Shown piece by piece: positions 8,236-16,652 of a DNA stretch of 64,000 bases. The position numbers were made by a program, and so were the translations under genes. How positions within the stretch are numbered: the first letter of the stretch is position 1; each line of letters starts with the position of its first letter. Origin of the DNA: Sporichthyaceae bacterium (lineage in GTDB: Bacteria; Actinomycetota; Actinomycetes; Sporichthyales; Sporichthyaceae); assembly GCA_036269075.1 (NCBI GenBank), contig DATASX010000019.1, forward strand, positions 1 through 64,000. The letters run 5' to 3'. A model generated the notes under the pieces. It was not told where the DNA came from and searched no databases. It was given only the letters and a program-made list of their open reading frames with translations.

Positions 8236-9387
8236 CTACGGGCGGGCGGCGGCGGCCGGTCGCGGCGGTGCGCCCACCGGGCCGATCGGCGGGAGCAGTC
8301 CCGGGGCGGGCCGCGGCGGAGTCGGGTCCTGGCCATGGGTCATCGTCAGCAGTGCGTCCAGTCCGCCGGCGTGGAAGTGCTTGATGCGGTTGCTCGGGTG
8401 CAGTGGGGCGTACTGCGCGGTGCCGCTCTCGAAGTCGATGAGCACATTGCGGCCGACCACGGTCATGTCCTCCGGCATCGCCGGGATCCAGACGCAGGCG
8501 AACGGACGGGCGGCCGCGCTCGGCGTGCCCCGGCGCACCAGCTCCAGCCGCCCGCGACCGGTGCCGTGCGAGGTGGAGAAGATGAACAGCCGCGGGGTGA
8601 TCACGAGGCCCTGCGCGCGCGGCGGGATCCGCCACGGGCCCTCGGCCCGCTGCAGGTGTCCGTCGGCCGAGAGCGTGTACCGGTACATCCGCGCGGTCCG
8701 TTCCGAGCCGTGGTTCCCGGCGTAGACCGAGTTGCCCTCCTCGGCGAAGAAGTCGATCGCGTCGATCCGCCGCGGCTTGCCGTCCATGCGCAGGAACGGC
8801 CGGTCGTTCCCGCCGTGCGTCGCCTTGCGCATCGCGGCGCGCAGTTGGTCGATCCGGTACCGGCGCACGGTGGCGTGGCTGTCGGCGTCGGCGTTGTCCT
8901 GCGCGAACAGCCACCGGCCCACGAATCCCATGCCGCCCAGGTGCGACTGGTTGATCTCCACGGTGCCCGTAGGACGACCGGATGCCGGGTCGAAGCCGAC
9001 CAACAGCGAGTGGTGCCCGCGACGGTACATACCCAGCAGCACCAGGTTGTGGCCGACGCCGTCCCAGTTGCGCCAGGTCGTCAGGGCCTGCGGGACGTGG
9101 GTCTTCAGGAACGGGACCCAGGCCCAGGGCCGGAACACCTTGTCGTACGTGGCCGAAACCGAACCGCCCTCGTAGCGGGCCGTCCGGCCGCGTAGTTGCG
9201 ACCTGTCGCACCGCGGAACCGCGGCCGAAACCGCCGTCGCCGCCGGTGCCGCCGGCGCCACCGGTTTCGTCGTTGTCGGCGGCTGGGCCTGCGCATGTCC
9301 GAGGTGGACCGCCGTCGCGCCCGCCGCCAGGCTCATCAGCAGAACGGCCTGCCCCGCGATCGCCACGCTTGGGCGCAACTGAACCAT
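8236..9387 (-). CDS. Secreted protein of unknown function
   Basis: About 383 residues, with a Sec-type signal (MVQLRPSVAIAGQAVLLMSL, then an Ala-rich cleavage region and a Pro/Thr/Ala linker to about residue 55). The mature domain has repeated strand-like segments, for example HHSLLVGFDPASGRPTGTVE, AMYRY-type repeats and LIDFESGTAQY, that resemble a beta-propeller or a strand-rich enzyme. I cannot name a family. The C-terminus is Pro/Ala-rich. The ATG at 9387 is preferred because GGGGAG precedes it and because it puts the hydrophobic core at the right distance; an in-frame start at 9444 would add 19 residues. It is monocistronic, facing tRNA-Ser downstream, with the carboxypeptidase gene upstream on the same strand. 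Confidence 0.75.
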   Translation of the reverse strand: MVQLRPSVAIAGQAVLLMSLAAGATAVHLGHAQAQPPTTTKPVAPAAPAATAVSAAVPRCDRSQLRGRTARYEGGSVSATYDKVFRPWAWVPFLKTHVPQALTTWRNWDGVGHNLVLLGMYRRGHHSLLVGFDPASGRPTGTVEINQSHLGGMGFVGRWLFAQDNADADSHATVRRYRIDQLRAAMRKATHGGNDRPFLRMDGKPRRIDAIDFFAEEGNSVYAGNHGSERTARMYRYTLSADGHLQRAEGPWRIPPRAQGLVITPRLFIFSTSHGTGRGRLELVRRGTPSAAARPFACVWIPAMPEDMTVVGRNVLIDFESGTAQYAPLHPSNRIKHFHAGGLDALLTMTHGQDPTPPRPAPGLLPPIGPVGAPPRPAAAARP

Positions 9388-9558
9388 TGCCCGCTCCCCG
9401 GATACGACCGCCGAGGTGGACGGTCGATGGGGATCCTGACGCAATCGGCGGACACGGATGGAGCAATTGCCTTATAAATGTGCGAAATTCCCATACGGGC
9501 GATTGCGCCCGAAGTGTGCATTGACCGGCGCTATGTCCGTTCCGGTGCGCCGTGCGGG

Positions 9559-10860
9559 TCAGCGGGTGACGAGCCGCCGACGCCAGCGTCGGCGGCCGAG
9601 CACGCGCAGCACCCCGGCTGCGACGAACAGCATCGCGGCGACACCGCCGGAGACCGCCGACCAGCGCAGGCTGATCGGGACGTACCGCAGGCCCGAGGCG
9701 GCCTTCCCGGGCAGCTTGTCGATGACCGAGAACGACGAGAATCCGTCGTCCTCCGGGGTCATCTGGCTCGCCGAGAGAGGGTCGACCAGTTGCCCGACCG
9801 GGGTGACCTCGTCGTCGTGGGCGAAGCCCCAGTCGAGCAGGGCCGCAGCCTCTTGGGTCACCGTCGGGTGCGGTACACCCATCAGCGAGACCAGGATCGT
9901 CCGGCCGTCACGTTGGGCGGCGACGATGTCGGTGTTGTGCGCCAGCGTCGTGTAGCCCGGCTTCACCCCGATGATGCCCGGGTACTTGCCCAGCAACCGG
10001 TTCTCGGAGTTGATCTGGATCTTGGCCGGGTCGGCCGGCTTCTTCGTGGCCGTGACGTTGCCCGGGAACAGCCAGTGCTGCGTGGCCATGTACTTGCGCG
10101 CGTCGCCGCGGTTGAGCAGGGCTCGGCCGAACAGGGCCAGGTCGTAGGCGGAGGAGAACTGGCCGGGCTCGTCCAGGCCGCTCGGGCTGACCACAGTGGT
10201 GTCGTAGGCCTGGAGGCGCTGGGCCTCCTCGTTCTCCATCCGGACGGCCTTGGCCAGGTCGCCGTCGGCGCCGGCCTTGGCCAGTCCGAGGGCCGCGTCG
10301 TTGCCCGAACGCAGGAACAGCGCGTACCAGAGGTCGTTGATCGAGTACGTCTGGCCCGCAGCCATGCCGACCCGGGTGCCCTCGACGTTCACGTCCTGCC
10401 TGTCGGCGGTGTAGGTGTCGTCCGCGTCCAGGCGGGGGAGCATCGTCAGCGCGAGCAGGGACTTCTGGGTGCTGGCCGGCCGGTACAGGCCGTGCGGGTT
10501 GCGGGCGGCGAGGATGTCGCCGGTGGTCGCGTCGGCGATCACGTACGAGGTTCCGTCGAAGTACGGCAACGCGCCGGCGGCCGGGTCCTCGATCACGCCG
10601 GGGCTGGACAGCTGCGAGCCCCCGATGGTCGGCACGGCCGGGAGCTGGCCCTGACCCGTGTCGGCCCCCAGGGCGCTGCCGGTGTTGACCCCCATCGTGG
10701 AGGTGGCCGGCTGGTTGGGCGCCGGCGCCGGATTCACACCCGCCACGGCGGGCAACCCACCGAGGCCGAGCGCGGCAACACCGACGGTTGCCACGACCGC
10801 GGCCCGCGCGAGGCGCGGACGGCGGCGAGGCGTGGAGGCGGGAGGCATCTGCTCTGGCAT
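9559..10860 (-). CDS. D-alanyl-D-alanine carboxypeptidase (peptidase S11)
   Basis: This exported, membrane-anchored penicillin-binding protein should trim the terminal D-Ala from peptidoglycan stem peptides. After a basic N-terminus and hydrophobic export segment (about residues 20-45) there is a Pro-rich linker. The catalytic motifs follow in order: SxxK as STQK near residue 129, SxN as SGND near 183, and the third motif near residue 298. The third motif reads KPG (GVKPGYTTLAHNT) where the family normally has KTG. A C-terminal transmembrane helix (about 405-430) with a basic tail RRRWRRR anchors it. The ATG at 10860 gives a plausible signal peptide; the ribosome site is weak, so another nearby start is possible. 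The short gap to the upstream transporter gene (115 bases) allows its own promoter. Confidence 0.9.
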   Translation of the reverse strand: MPEQMPPASTPRRRPRLARAAVVATVGVAALGLGGLPAVAGVNPAPAPNQPATSTMGVNTGSALGADTGQGQLPAVPTIGGSQLSSPGVIEDPAAGALPYFDGTSYVIADATTGDILAARNPHGLYRPASTQKSLLALTMLPRLDADDTYTADRQDVNVEGTRVGMAAGQTYSINDLWYALFLRSGNDAALGLAKAGADGDLAKAVRMENEEAQRLQAYDTTVVSPSGLDEPGQFSSAYDLALFGRALLNRGDARKYMATQHWLFPGNVTATKKPADPAKIQINSENRLLGKYPGIIGVKPGYTTLAHNTDIVAAQRDGRTILVSLMGVPHPTVTQEAAALLDWGFAHDDEVTPVGQLVDPLSASQMTPEDDGFSSFSVIDKLPGKAASGLRYVPISLRWSAVSGGVAAMLFVAAGVLRVLGRRRWRRRLVTR

Positions 10861-10975
10861 GGCAACGTTGAGAGTAAGGGCGCGAAGTGGGCCGTGACCG
10901 AGGATTTGACTGACTCGGGTAGAGCATTGACCCGGGCGGCCCAACCTTCGGGGCTCCGCTTGCCGCGGCGGGCAA

Positions 10976-11866
10976 TCACCGGCCCTGCGCGGCGCCCGCC
11001 GCGGCCTTGCGGGACTCGGCCGGCTGGGCGAACCCGGCCAGCATCAGAGCTGCGCCGACGGTCACCAAAAACCCCAGAACCGCGACCGCCGCGAGGCCGG
11101 AGCGGGCCGTGTCGCCGAGCACGGCCAGGCCGACGCCGGCCGGGACGACGGTCTCCACCGCGAACATCATCGCGACCACGACGGTGACCGAACCCCGCTC
11201 GAGGCCGGCCGCAAACATGATCGTGCCCAACACCCCGTACCCGAGCACCGCGTAGGTCAGCGGTTGGCCGGCCAGGCGCCACCAGGCGCCCGAGACAGGC
11301 AGCGCGCGGGCCGCGATCCCGACCCCGCCGAAGGCCGCGCCGGAGATCACCCCCATGAGGGCCGCCGCCCCACGGCCCGGCCGTGCCCCCAGGACGCCGA
11401 GCACCGTCAACGGCGCCACCCCGATCAGCACGGCCCACTGGCCGGGCCTGCTCAACGACGCGGCGTCCCCGGGTTCGGCACTGATCGCCAGCAGCACCAC
11501 CCCGGCTCCCAGCGCGACCAGGGCGACCCACTGCACCCGCCCCAGCGGGACCCCGAGGAACCGAGCGGCCAACAACGCGGTGATGCCCACGCTGCCCGCG
11601 ACCGCTGCCTGGACCAGGAACAACGGCAGGTGCCGCAACGCCAGCAGGGAGGCCAGGAATCCCAGCCCGTCCAGAGCCAGCCCGACCAGGTACGGCAACT
11701 GCGAGAGCATCCGGACCACGAGGCGGGCATCCAGCGATTCGCCGGGCGCGCCCTCGCGCATCGCCACGGCCTGGAGCACGGCTCCGATCCCGTAGCAGAG
11801 GGCGGTGACGACCGCGCCCAGGGCAGCCGCGACGACCAAGGCTCCTCCTCCGGCTGCGTCGATCAC
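10976..11866 (-). CDS. DMT-superfamily (EamA-like) integral membrane transporter
   Basis: The 296-residue product is almost entirely hydrophobic, with about nine to ten transmembrane segments in two related halves. The first begins ALGAVVTALCYGIGAVLQAVAM and the second starts near residue 150 (AALMGVISGAAFGGVGIAAR). Such proteins export small metabolites or act as magnesium/drug-type carriers; the substrate cannot be read from sequence. The start is GTG at 11866. A perfect 7-base dyad CTGACGC-G-GCGTCAG lies upstream at 11884-11898, and the terminator hairpin of the next secreted-protein gene is beyond it. It is on the same strand as the carboxypeptidase gene, but I see no evidence for coupling. 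Confidence 0.8.
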   Translation of the reverse strand: MIDAAGGGALVVAAALGAVVTALCYGIGAVLQAVAMREGAPGESLDARLVVRMLSQLPYLVGLALDGLGFLASLLALRHLPLFLVQAAVAGSVGITALLAARFLGVPLGRVQWVALVALGAGVVLLAISAEPGDAASLSRPGQWAVLIGVAPLTVLGVLGARPGRGAAALMGVISGAAFGGVGIAARALPVSGAWWRLAGQPLTYAVLGYGVLGTIMFAAGLERGSVTVVVAMMFAVETVVPAGVGLAVLGDTARSGLAAVAVLGFLVTVGAALMLAGFAQPAESRKAAAGAAQGR

Positions 11867-11883
11867 CTTACCGGCAGCCGGAA

Positions 11884-11898
11884 CTGACGCGGCGTCAG
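11884..11898. repeat. CTGACGC-G-GCGTCAG palindrome
   Basis: Perfect 15-base dyad in the gap between two minus-strand genes. The same core (CTGACG-N3-CGTCAG) recurs at 25025, 53123 and 54301, always at or near gene ends, and an imperfect relative lies at 50227. Confidence 0.5.
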
Positions 11899-11904
11899 GG
11901 ACCC

Positions 11905-11933
11905 GCGGGGCGGCCGCCGCCGGACCGCCCCGC
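11905..11933 (-). terminator. Hairpin after the 11948-12319 gene
   Basis: GCGGGGCGG and CCGCCCCGC pair across an 11-base loop, 15 bases after the stop codon. There is no U-run, as is usual in high-GC actinobacteria. Confidence 0.5.
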
Positions 11934-11947
11934 GAGCCGCACTGCGG

Positions 11948-12319
11948 TCAGCCGGCCATCGGTGCGCCGGTGCTGCTCGAGGCGCCGGCCGGGGCCATCG
12001 GCTTGCGGTGCCGGGCGACGGCCTTGCCGGCGCGGTGGCTGCGGGTACGGGTGGAAACCCGCGTGGTCTTGGCCCGCTTGCCCTTCGAGTGGGCCCCGGC
12101 GTGCTTGACCGGCGTGGTCTCGGCCGGCTTCTGGTCCCCAGCCTTCGGGGCCTGCTGCGGGTCGGAAGGGGTGCCGCCGGAGGGCGTGGGGCTGCCCGAG
12201 GCAACAACAGCCGGAACGGTCGCAGCACCGGCCGAGGGCGCGGTGATCGCGCCGCCGCCGGCCAGCGCCAGGCCGATCAGGGTGGTCGAGACGATCGTGG
12301 AAACACGACGTGCGTTCAT
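11948..12319 (-). CDS. Small secreted basic protein, paralogue of the next gene
   Basis: 123 residues. It has a clear signal peptide (MNARRVSTIVSTTLIGLALA, cleavage probably after SAGA near residue 33), then a Pro/Thr/Ser segment and a strongly basic Lys/Arg/His tail (KHAGAHSKGKRAKTTR and more). The signal peptide is closely similar to that of the neighbouring secreted protein at 12555-12908 (pattern M-x-R-x-IxS-x-LxG-ALxGG), so the two look like an old duplication with divergent mature parts. I recognise no domain. A basic, disordered tail suggests binding to an anionic partner such as DNA, teichoic-type polymer or phospholipid; this is inference. A hairpin terminator follows. Confidence 0.7.
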   Translation of the reverse strand: MNARRVSTIVSTTLIGLALAGGGAITAPSAGAATVPAVVASGSPTPSGGTPSDPQQAPKAGDQKPAETTPVKHAGAHSKGKRAKTTRVSTRTRSHRAGKAVARHRKPMAPAGASSSTGAPMAG

Positions 12320-12498
12320 GGTTGGTCTCCTAGTGGTTGTCGATTCGCACGGCGCTGAACGAAGTCCGCTCAGCTACACGTTGCGAAAGCTAGGAGCCGG
12401 GAACCTCGCGCGCCCGCCGCGACCCCGGGCCTGTGGACAACCAGGCCCTGTGGAGAACTGCGACGCCGGCCGGCCGGCGGGGGCCCGGGAACGCCGAA

Positions 12499-12526
12499 GG
12501 GCGGTCGGCAGGTACGCCGACCGCCC
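12499..12526 (-). terminator. Hairpin after the Lys/His-repeat protein gene
   Basis: GGGCGGTCGGC and GCCGACCGCCC form a perfect 11-bp stem with a 6-base loop, about 28 bases beyond the stop codon. Confidence 0.65.
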
Positions 12527-12554
12527 TCCGCGGAGGTGCGGGTGAAAGGCTCGC

Positions 12555-12908
12555 TCAGCTGCCGAGCATCCCGGCAACCGGGCTGAGCAGGCTGTTCGGG
12601 GTCGAGGCGCCGCTCGCGCCACTGCTACCGGTCGAGCCACTGCTACCGGTCGAGCCGGTGCTGCCGGTCGAACCGGTGCTGCCACCGTGGTGCTTCTTGT
12701 GGTGCTTGGCCTTGTGGTGGGTCTTGGCCTTGTGGTGCTTCTTGATCTTGTGGTGCTTCTTCAGCTTGTGGTGCTTGGCCGGGGCCGAGGTGCTGTGCGA
12801 GGTGGTGGTGTCCGCACTGGCCGATTCCGCGATGGCAACGCCACCAGCGGTGAGCGCAAAGCCGAGGAGGCTCGCGGAGATGATGGCAGGGATACGACCT
12901 GTCTTCAT
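12555..12908 (-). CDS. Secreted Lys/His-repeat protein with Ser/Gly/Thr tail
   Basis: About 117 residues. The signal peptide is MKTGRIPAIISASLLGFALT with cleavage near ASA-D (residue 33). The mature part has a remarkable run of KKHHK-type repeats (about residues 45-75, alternating HHKLKKHHKIKKHHKAK), then a low-complexity GSTGSTGS tail of three-residue repeats. Paired histidines every five residues could bind Zn, Ni or Cu, and the lysines would make it a strong polycation. No catalytic domain is present. The ATG at 12908 gives the shortest complete signal peptide; an in-frame start at 12965 would add 19 non-signal residues. The signal peptide matches the neighbouring gene 11948-12319. Confidence 0.75.
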   Translation of the reverse strand: MKTGRIPAIISASLLGFALTAGGVAIAESASADTTTSHSTSAPAKHHKLKKHHKIKKHHKAKTHHKAKHHKKHHGGSTGSTGSTGSTGSSGSTGSSGASGASTPNSLLSPVAGMLGS

Positions 12909-13334
12909 GGGCTGGGGGCTCCTTTGTGGGTGGCGTCTTGTCACTTGCGGGACGCTCCCAACCAACTTGCCGTGACCAAGGCAAGAGGACGGATTACTGG
13001 AGATAAGCGAACGGTGTTCGCACAGTGACTCTTATCGCCCTCCCGGGCCCGAACCCGAGCATTTGCCGCGTTCCGGGCCCAGTCGGTCGCATTCTCGGTC
13101 AGTGCCGGTCCCGCAGATTTGCGAGCGCTTGTCCCGCCCGGTGGGCGCGGACTGACGCGGAACCGAGATTCCGGTCCGCGCTCTCGCACCCACCGTGCGG
13201 GGCGCAGCGTTGCCGGAACGCAACGCCGGTGCCGTGGATCCGCTCTCCGCCGACCCCCGTGGTCCGGCGGCCGAGAAAGATCCACAACATCCGATGAAAC
13301 GGCACCAGGCGCCGTGGTGTCTCCAAGAAGACGA
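12909..13334. other. Non-coding gap upstream of the Lys/His-repeat gene
   Basis: About 430 bases between the start of the Lys/His-repeat gene and the padR stop. Short frames on both strands are not supported by starts or composition. It probably holds the promoter of the secreted-protein gene and the end of the liv-padR transcript; no specific motif is convincing. Confidence 0.4.
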
Positions 13335-14030
13335 TCAAGAGTTCGGCATCGCTGCGTCCGTGGGGAAAACTCCAGGTATCCGATGATTTGCCGGCAGCGT
13401 GTCAACCCGGGACCGCGGCGCCCCGCCGAGGACCTTCCGCAGGCGGTCCAGCGCCGCCTGTTCAGCTCCGTCCGGCCACTGCTCGGGTCGGGCCTGCACC
13501 GATTCGCGGGCCCGCCGCGACCAGTCGATCAGCAACGCGTACAGGTCGGTGTACAGGTCGGCGACCAGTTCCTGGTCGGCGACGTGCTCCGCCGAGACCG
13601 GGCACCGATCGAGCCCACCGGGGATCGAACCGAACCCGGCCTGAGCCAGGTCGCGTACCTGGTTCTCCAGGGTCTCCAGCGAGGAGACGAGGTCGGCGCG
13701 GCTGCCGAGGTGCCCGAACACGGCGCGGACCACCGCCTCGGACTCGAACACCGGCGCGGCCGGAGGCGAGGCCAACCACTGCGCCAACGCGCTGCGCCCG
13801 GACTCGGTTATCGAGTACACGGCGCGTTTCTGACGCCCCTTCAGCTGGATCTCGACCTCGGCGAAACCATGCGCCACGAGGTTTTTCGGCTCGCGGTAGA
13901 GCAAGGTTGCCGACCGCGGCAGGCATTGCGCCAGCGACGCCTTGATCTCCCCGGTCAGGTCATAGGCCGAGTAGGGCGTGCGGGCCAGCAGGGCCAGCAC
14001 CGCATACGACGTGGCTGTCAGGCGGGGCAT
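13335..14030 (-). CDS. PadR-family transcriptional regulator
   Basis: 231 residues. The N-terminal winged helix is typical of PadR: TSYAVLALLARTPYSAYDLT, then the recognition helix around LPRSATLLYREPKNLVAHGF and a wing with YSITESGRSALAQWL (about residues 70-85). The C-terminal 130 residues form the dimerisation/effector part (Vir_C-like). It begins four bases after the livMG stop, so it is the last gene of the liv operon. PadR proteins generally repress and respond to small ligands, so it may sense the transported compound and control the operon. This coupling of PadR to a branched-chain-type ABC system is inference from position. Confidence 0.85.
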   Translation of the reverse strand: MPRLTATSYAVLALLARTPYSAYDLTGEIKASLAQCLPRSATLLYREPKNLVAHGFAEVEIQLKGRQKRAVYSITESGRSALAQWLASPPAAPVFESEAVVRAVFGHLGSRADLVSSLETLENQVRDLAQAGFGSIPGGLDRCPVSAEHVADQELVADLYTDLYALLIDWSRRARESVQARPEQWPDGAEQAALDRLRKVLGGAPRSRVDTLPANHRIPGVFPTDAAMPNS

Positions 14031-14034
14031 CGGC

Positions 14035-15945
14035 TCAACCGGTCGCGCTTGCGGTGAAACGCAGTCGGTTGCCCAGGTAGTTCGCGCGAACGCTTTCGTT
14101 GGCGGTGATCTCCGCCGGCGTCCCGCCGGCCAACACCTTCCCGGCGGCCAGGACGTGCACCAGGTCGCACGTCGAGAGCACCGCGGTCACGTTGTGCTCG
14201 ACCAGCACCACGGTCATGCCCAACTCGCCGTGCAGGCGGCGCAACAGGTCGAACATCGCCGCCGAGGAGTTCGGGTCGAGCCCGGCGGCCGGCTCGTCGA
14301 GCAGCAGGATGCGCGGCGAGGCCAGCAGGGCACGGCCGATCTCGATCCGCCGACGACCGGAGAACGACAACGTGCCGGCCCGGTCGTCCCAGCGGTCGTC
14401 GATCGCCAGCATCGTCGCGACCGCGCGGGCCGCGCGTTCGGCAGCGGCCGAGGCGTCCCAGGCCTCGCGCCACCCGGCCAGATAGGCCAGTGTGGGCGAG
14501 CCGAGGCGGTGATGCGCGCCGAGCACGAGGTTGTCCGCGACGGTGAGGTCCTCGATGACCCGGGTGGACTGAAAAACCCGCGACATCCCGGCCCGCGGGC
14601 GACGCCAGGCCGGTGCTCCGGTCACGTCCTGGCCGAACAGGCGGACCGTGCCACGGTCCGGGGGCCGGAATCCGCTGACGACGTCGAGCAGGGTGCTCTT
14701 ACCCGCGCCGTTCGGCCCGATCAGGCCGCAGAACGAGCCTTCCGGGACCTCCAGGCTCACGCCGTCCAGCACGGTCAGACCGTCGATGTGCACGCCGACG
14801 TCGAGGACCTCCAGCGCCACGCCGCCGCGGGCCGACCGCTGCCCGAGCCAGTCCGCGACGATGTCACCGACCGCATCGGCCGGTGCCGATTCCCGACCGG
14901 CGATCCGACGCAGGTGCGCCCGGTCGCTGTCGCCGAGGAAGCGGCGCCGCAGGTCCGTCGCCCAACCACCCAGGCCGCGCGGCCCGACCAGGCCGCCGCC
15001 GATGAGGCCGACACCGGCCATCAGGAACGAGTTGACATGGTCGTGCTCGAGCCAGAGGGGCACCAGTTCGTCGGCCGCCGCGACCGCGAGCACCCAGCCG
15101 ATCGAGTCGCGACCGGCCAGCACGGGCACGGCCAGCAGCAACAGCGACGACGGCGCCAGGTACTCGGTGAACACCGGCGGGTTGATGTACAGCCAGCAGC
15201 CGAGCACCCCGGCCGTGCCGGCCAGCATGCCGGAGACGGCGAACGCTGCGAGCCGGTACCGCAGCGGTGAGATGCCGACGGCCGCCGCGGCCTGCCGGTC
15301 GGTCCCCACGAGCAGGAACGCGCGACCCGCCGGGCTGTTCCGCAACCGGACCAGCAGCAGCACGATCACGACCAGCCAGCCGAGCAGGAACCAGTAGAAC
15401 GAGTTGTCCGAGCGCAGCGGCAGACCGAGGAACCACGGGCGGGGGTTGGTGATCGACTGGCCGAGTTCGGTGCCCCCGGAGATTCCGCCGGACAGCCGAC
15501 CGATCGTGAATACCGACTTCTCCAAGGTGATCTGCACCCCGAGGGTGATGACCACCAGGTAGATACCGGGCAGCCGCACACTGGCCGCGGCCACGACCAC
15601 CATCAGCGCCGTTACCGCGGCGATGGCGATCAGCGCCGCGCCCACCCACGGGATTCCCTTGCCGAGGTTGTCCGACCGTTCCAGGTAGCCGAAGTAGTAC
15701 AGCGCCGTGCCGAACAGGCCTGCGCTGGCCAGCGAGATCTCCCGGGCCCAGCCCTGCAGGACCAGCAGACCCAGCGAGGCGACGGCCAACGGGATCGCGG
15801 CGCTGGCCGTGAACACCTGGTAGTCGGCGAACGCGAACGGCCAGACCATCGCGAAGATCCAGGCGACGGCGGTGCCCACCGTCAAGCTGGAGACCAGCGG
15901 CCGGGTCCGCGGGCTCACCGCGATGCGAGACCGTTGCCCAGTCAT
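14035..15945 (-). CDS. Fused permease/ATPase of a branched-chain-type ABC transporter (LivM-LivG)
   Basis: 636 residues combining two usual subunits. Residues about 15-340 form the LivM-type inner-membrane permease with many hydrophobic helices (for example SLGLLVLQGWAREISLASAG and LAVPVLAGRDSIGWVLAV). Residues about 385-630 form the LivG-type ATPase, with Walker A GPNGAGKSTLL, the signature region LSFSGRRRIEIGRALL, Walker B ILLLDEPAAGLD and the H-loop VLVEHN. The signature reads FSGRR rather than LSGGQ. The fusion is a known arrangement in this family. The start overlaps the livF stop by four bases (ATGA). With LivH and LivF it would form the membrane complex; no periplasmic binding protein is encoded in the window. 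Confidence 0.93.
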   Translation of the reverse strand: MTGQRSRIAVSPRTRPLVSSLTVGTAVAWIFAMVWPFAFADYQVFTASAAIPLAVASLGLLVLQGWAREISLASAGLFGTALYYFGYLERSDNLGKGIPWVGAALIAIAAVTALMVVVAAASVRLPGIYLVVITLGVQITLEKSVFTIGRLSGGISGGTELGQSITNPRPWFLGLPLRSDNSFYWFLLGWLVVIVLLLVRLRNSPAGRAFLLVGTDRQAAAAVGISPLRYRLAAFAVSGMLAGTAGVLGCWLYINPPVFTEYLAPSSLLLLAVPVLAGRDSIGWVLAVAAADELVPLWLEHDHVNSFLMAGVGLIGGGLVGPRGLGGWATDLRRRFLGDSDRAHLRRIAGRESAPADAVGDIVADWLGQRSARGGVALEVLDVGVHIDGLTVLDGVSLEVPEGSFCGLIGPNGAGKSTLLDVVSGFRPPDRGTVRLFGQDVTGAPAWRRPRAGMSRVFQSTRVIEDLTVADNLVLGAHHRLGSPTLAYLAGWREAWDASAAAERAARAVATMLAIDDRWDDRAGTLSFSGRRRIEIGRALLASPRILLLDEPAAGLDPNSSAAMFDLLRRLHGELGMTVVLVEHNVTAVLSTCDLVHVLAAGKVLAGGTPAEITANESVRANYLGNRLRFTASATG

Positions 15946-16652
15946 GTCGCCAGCCCTTCCTGACGGATCATCACTTGTGCCGCCCGGTCGGGCCGGTGCT
16001 CGGTCAACGTGCCGGAGTCGATGGCCACGATCCGGTCGGTGGCGTCCTCGCGGACCTGCTGGAACTGCTCGGCGACCAGCACCGCGACCCCACTCGCGAC
16101 GATCCCGGCCAGCGCCTCGTAGACCCGGTCGACCACGACGGGGGCCAGGCCCTGGGACGGTTCCTCGACCAGCAGCAGACGTGGCCCGGCCATGAGCGCC
16201 CGGCCGATGGCGAGCATCTGCTGCTCACCGCCGGACAACGTCCCGGCCCGCTGTTCCAAGCGCTTGGCCAGTTCCGGGAACAGTTCCAGGACGCGCGCAA
16301 TCCCGGCACGTTCCTGCGCGCGGGGCAGTGCGGCGGCACCGAGCATCAGGTTGCCGGTGACGCTCATGTTCGGGAAGACCCGACGGGCCTCGGGGGAGAA
16401 GCCGATCCCGGCCGCGACCCGACGGTAGGTGGGCCAGTGCGTGATGTCCTGCCCGCCGAGCAGGATCTGCCCACCCAGCGCGGCGTTGGTCCCCATCAGC
16501 GTCTTCAGGAACGAGGACTTGCCGGAACCGTTCAGGCCCACCAGGGTCACGATCTCCCCGGCCGCGGCGGTGAAGTTGACGTCGTTGAGGACGACGTAGG
16601 AGCCGTACCCGACCTGCAGTCCGACGGTGGTCAGCACCGCCTCGCCGGTCAT
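15942..16652 (-). CDS. Branched-chain-type ABC transporter ATP-binding protein (LivF-like)
   Basis: 236 residues, a complete ABC ATPase. It has Walker A LVGLNGSGKSSFLK (about residues 36-49), Q-loop region IGFSPEARRVFPNMSV, signature TLSGGEQQMLAIGRALM, Walker B LLLVEEPSQGLAP and the H-region VLVAEQF, where the usual His is replaced by Gln as is common in LivF. It provides the second nucleotide-binding domain beside the fused LivG domain. It overlaps livH upstream and livMG downstream by four bases each, so the three are translationally coupled. The substrate could be an amino acid, amide or urea-type compound; sequence alone does not decide. Confidence 0.93.
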   Translation of the reverse strand: MTGEAVLTTVGLQVGYGSYVVLNDVNFTAAAGEIVTLVGLNGSGKSSFLKTLMGTNAALGGQILLGGQDITHWPTYRRVAAGIGFSPEARRVFPNMSVTGNLMLGAAALPRAQERAGIARVLELFPELAKRLEQRAGTLSGGEQQMLAIGRALMAGPRLLLVEEPSQGLAPVVVDRVYEALAGIVASGVAVLVAEQFQQVREDATDRIVAIDSGTLTEHRPDRAAQVMIRQEGLAT

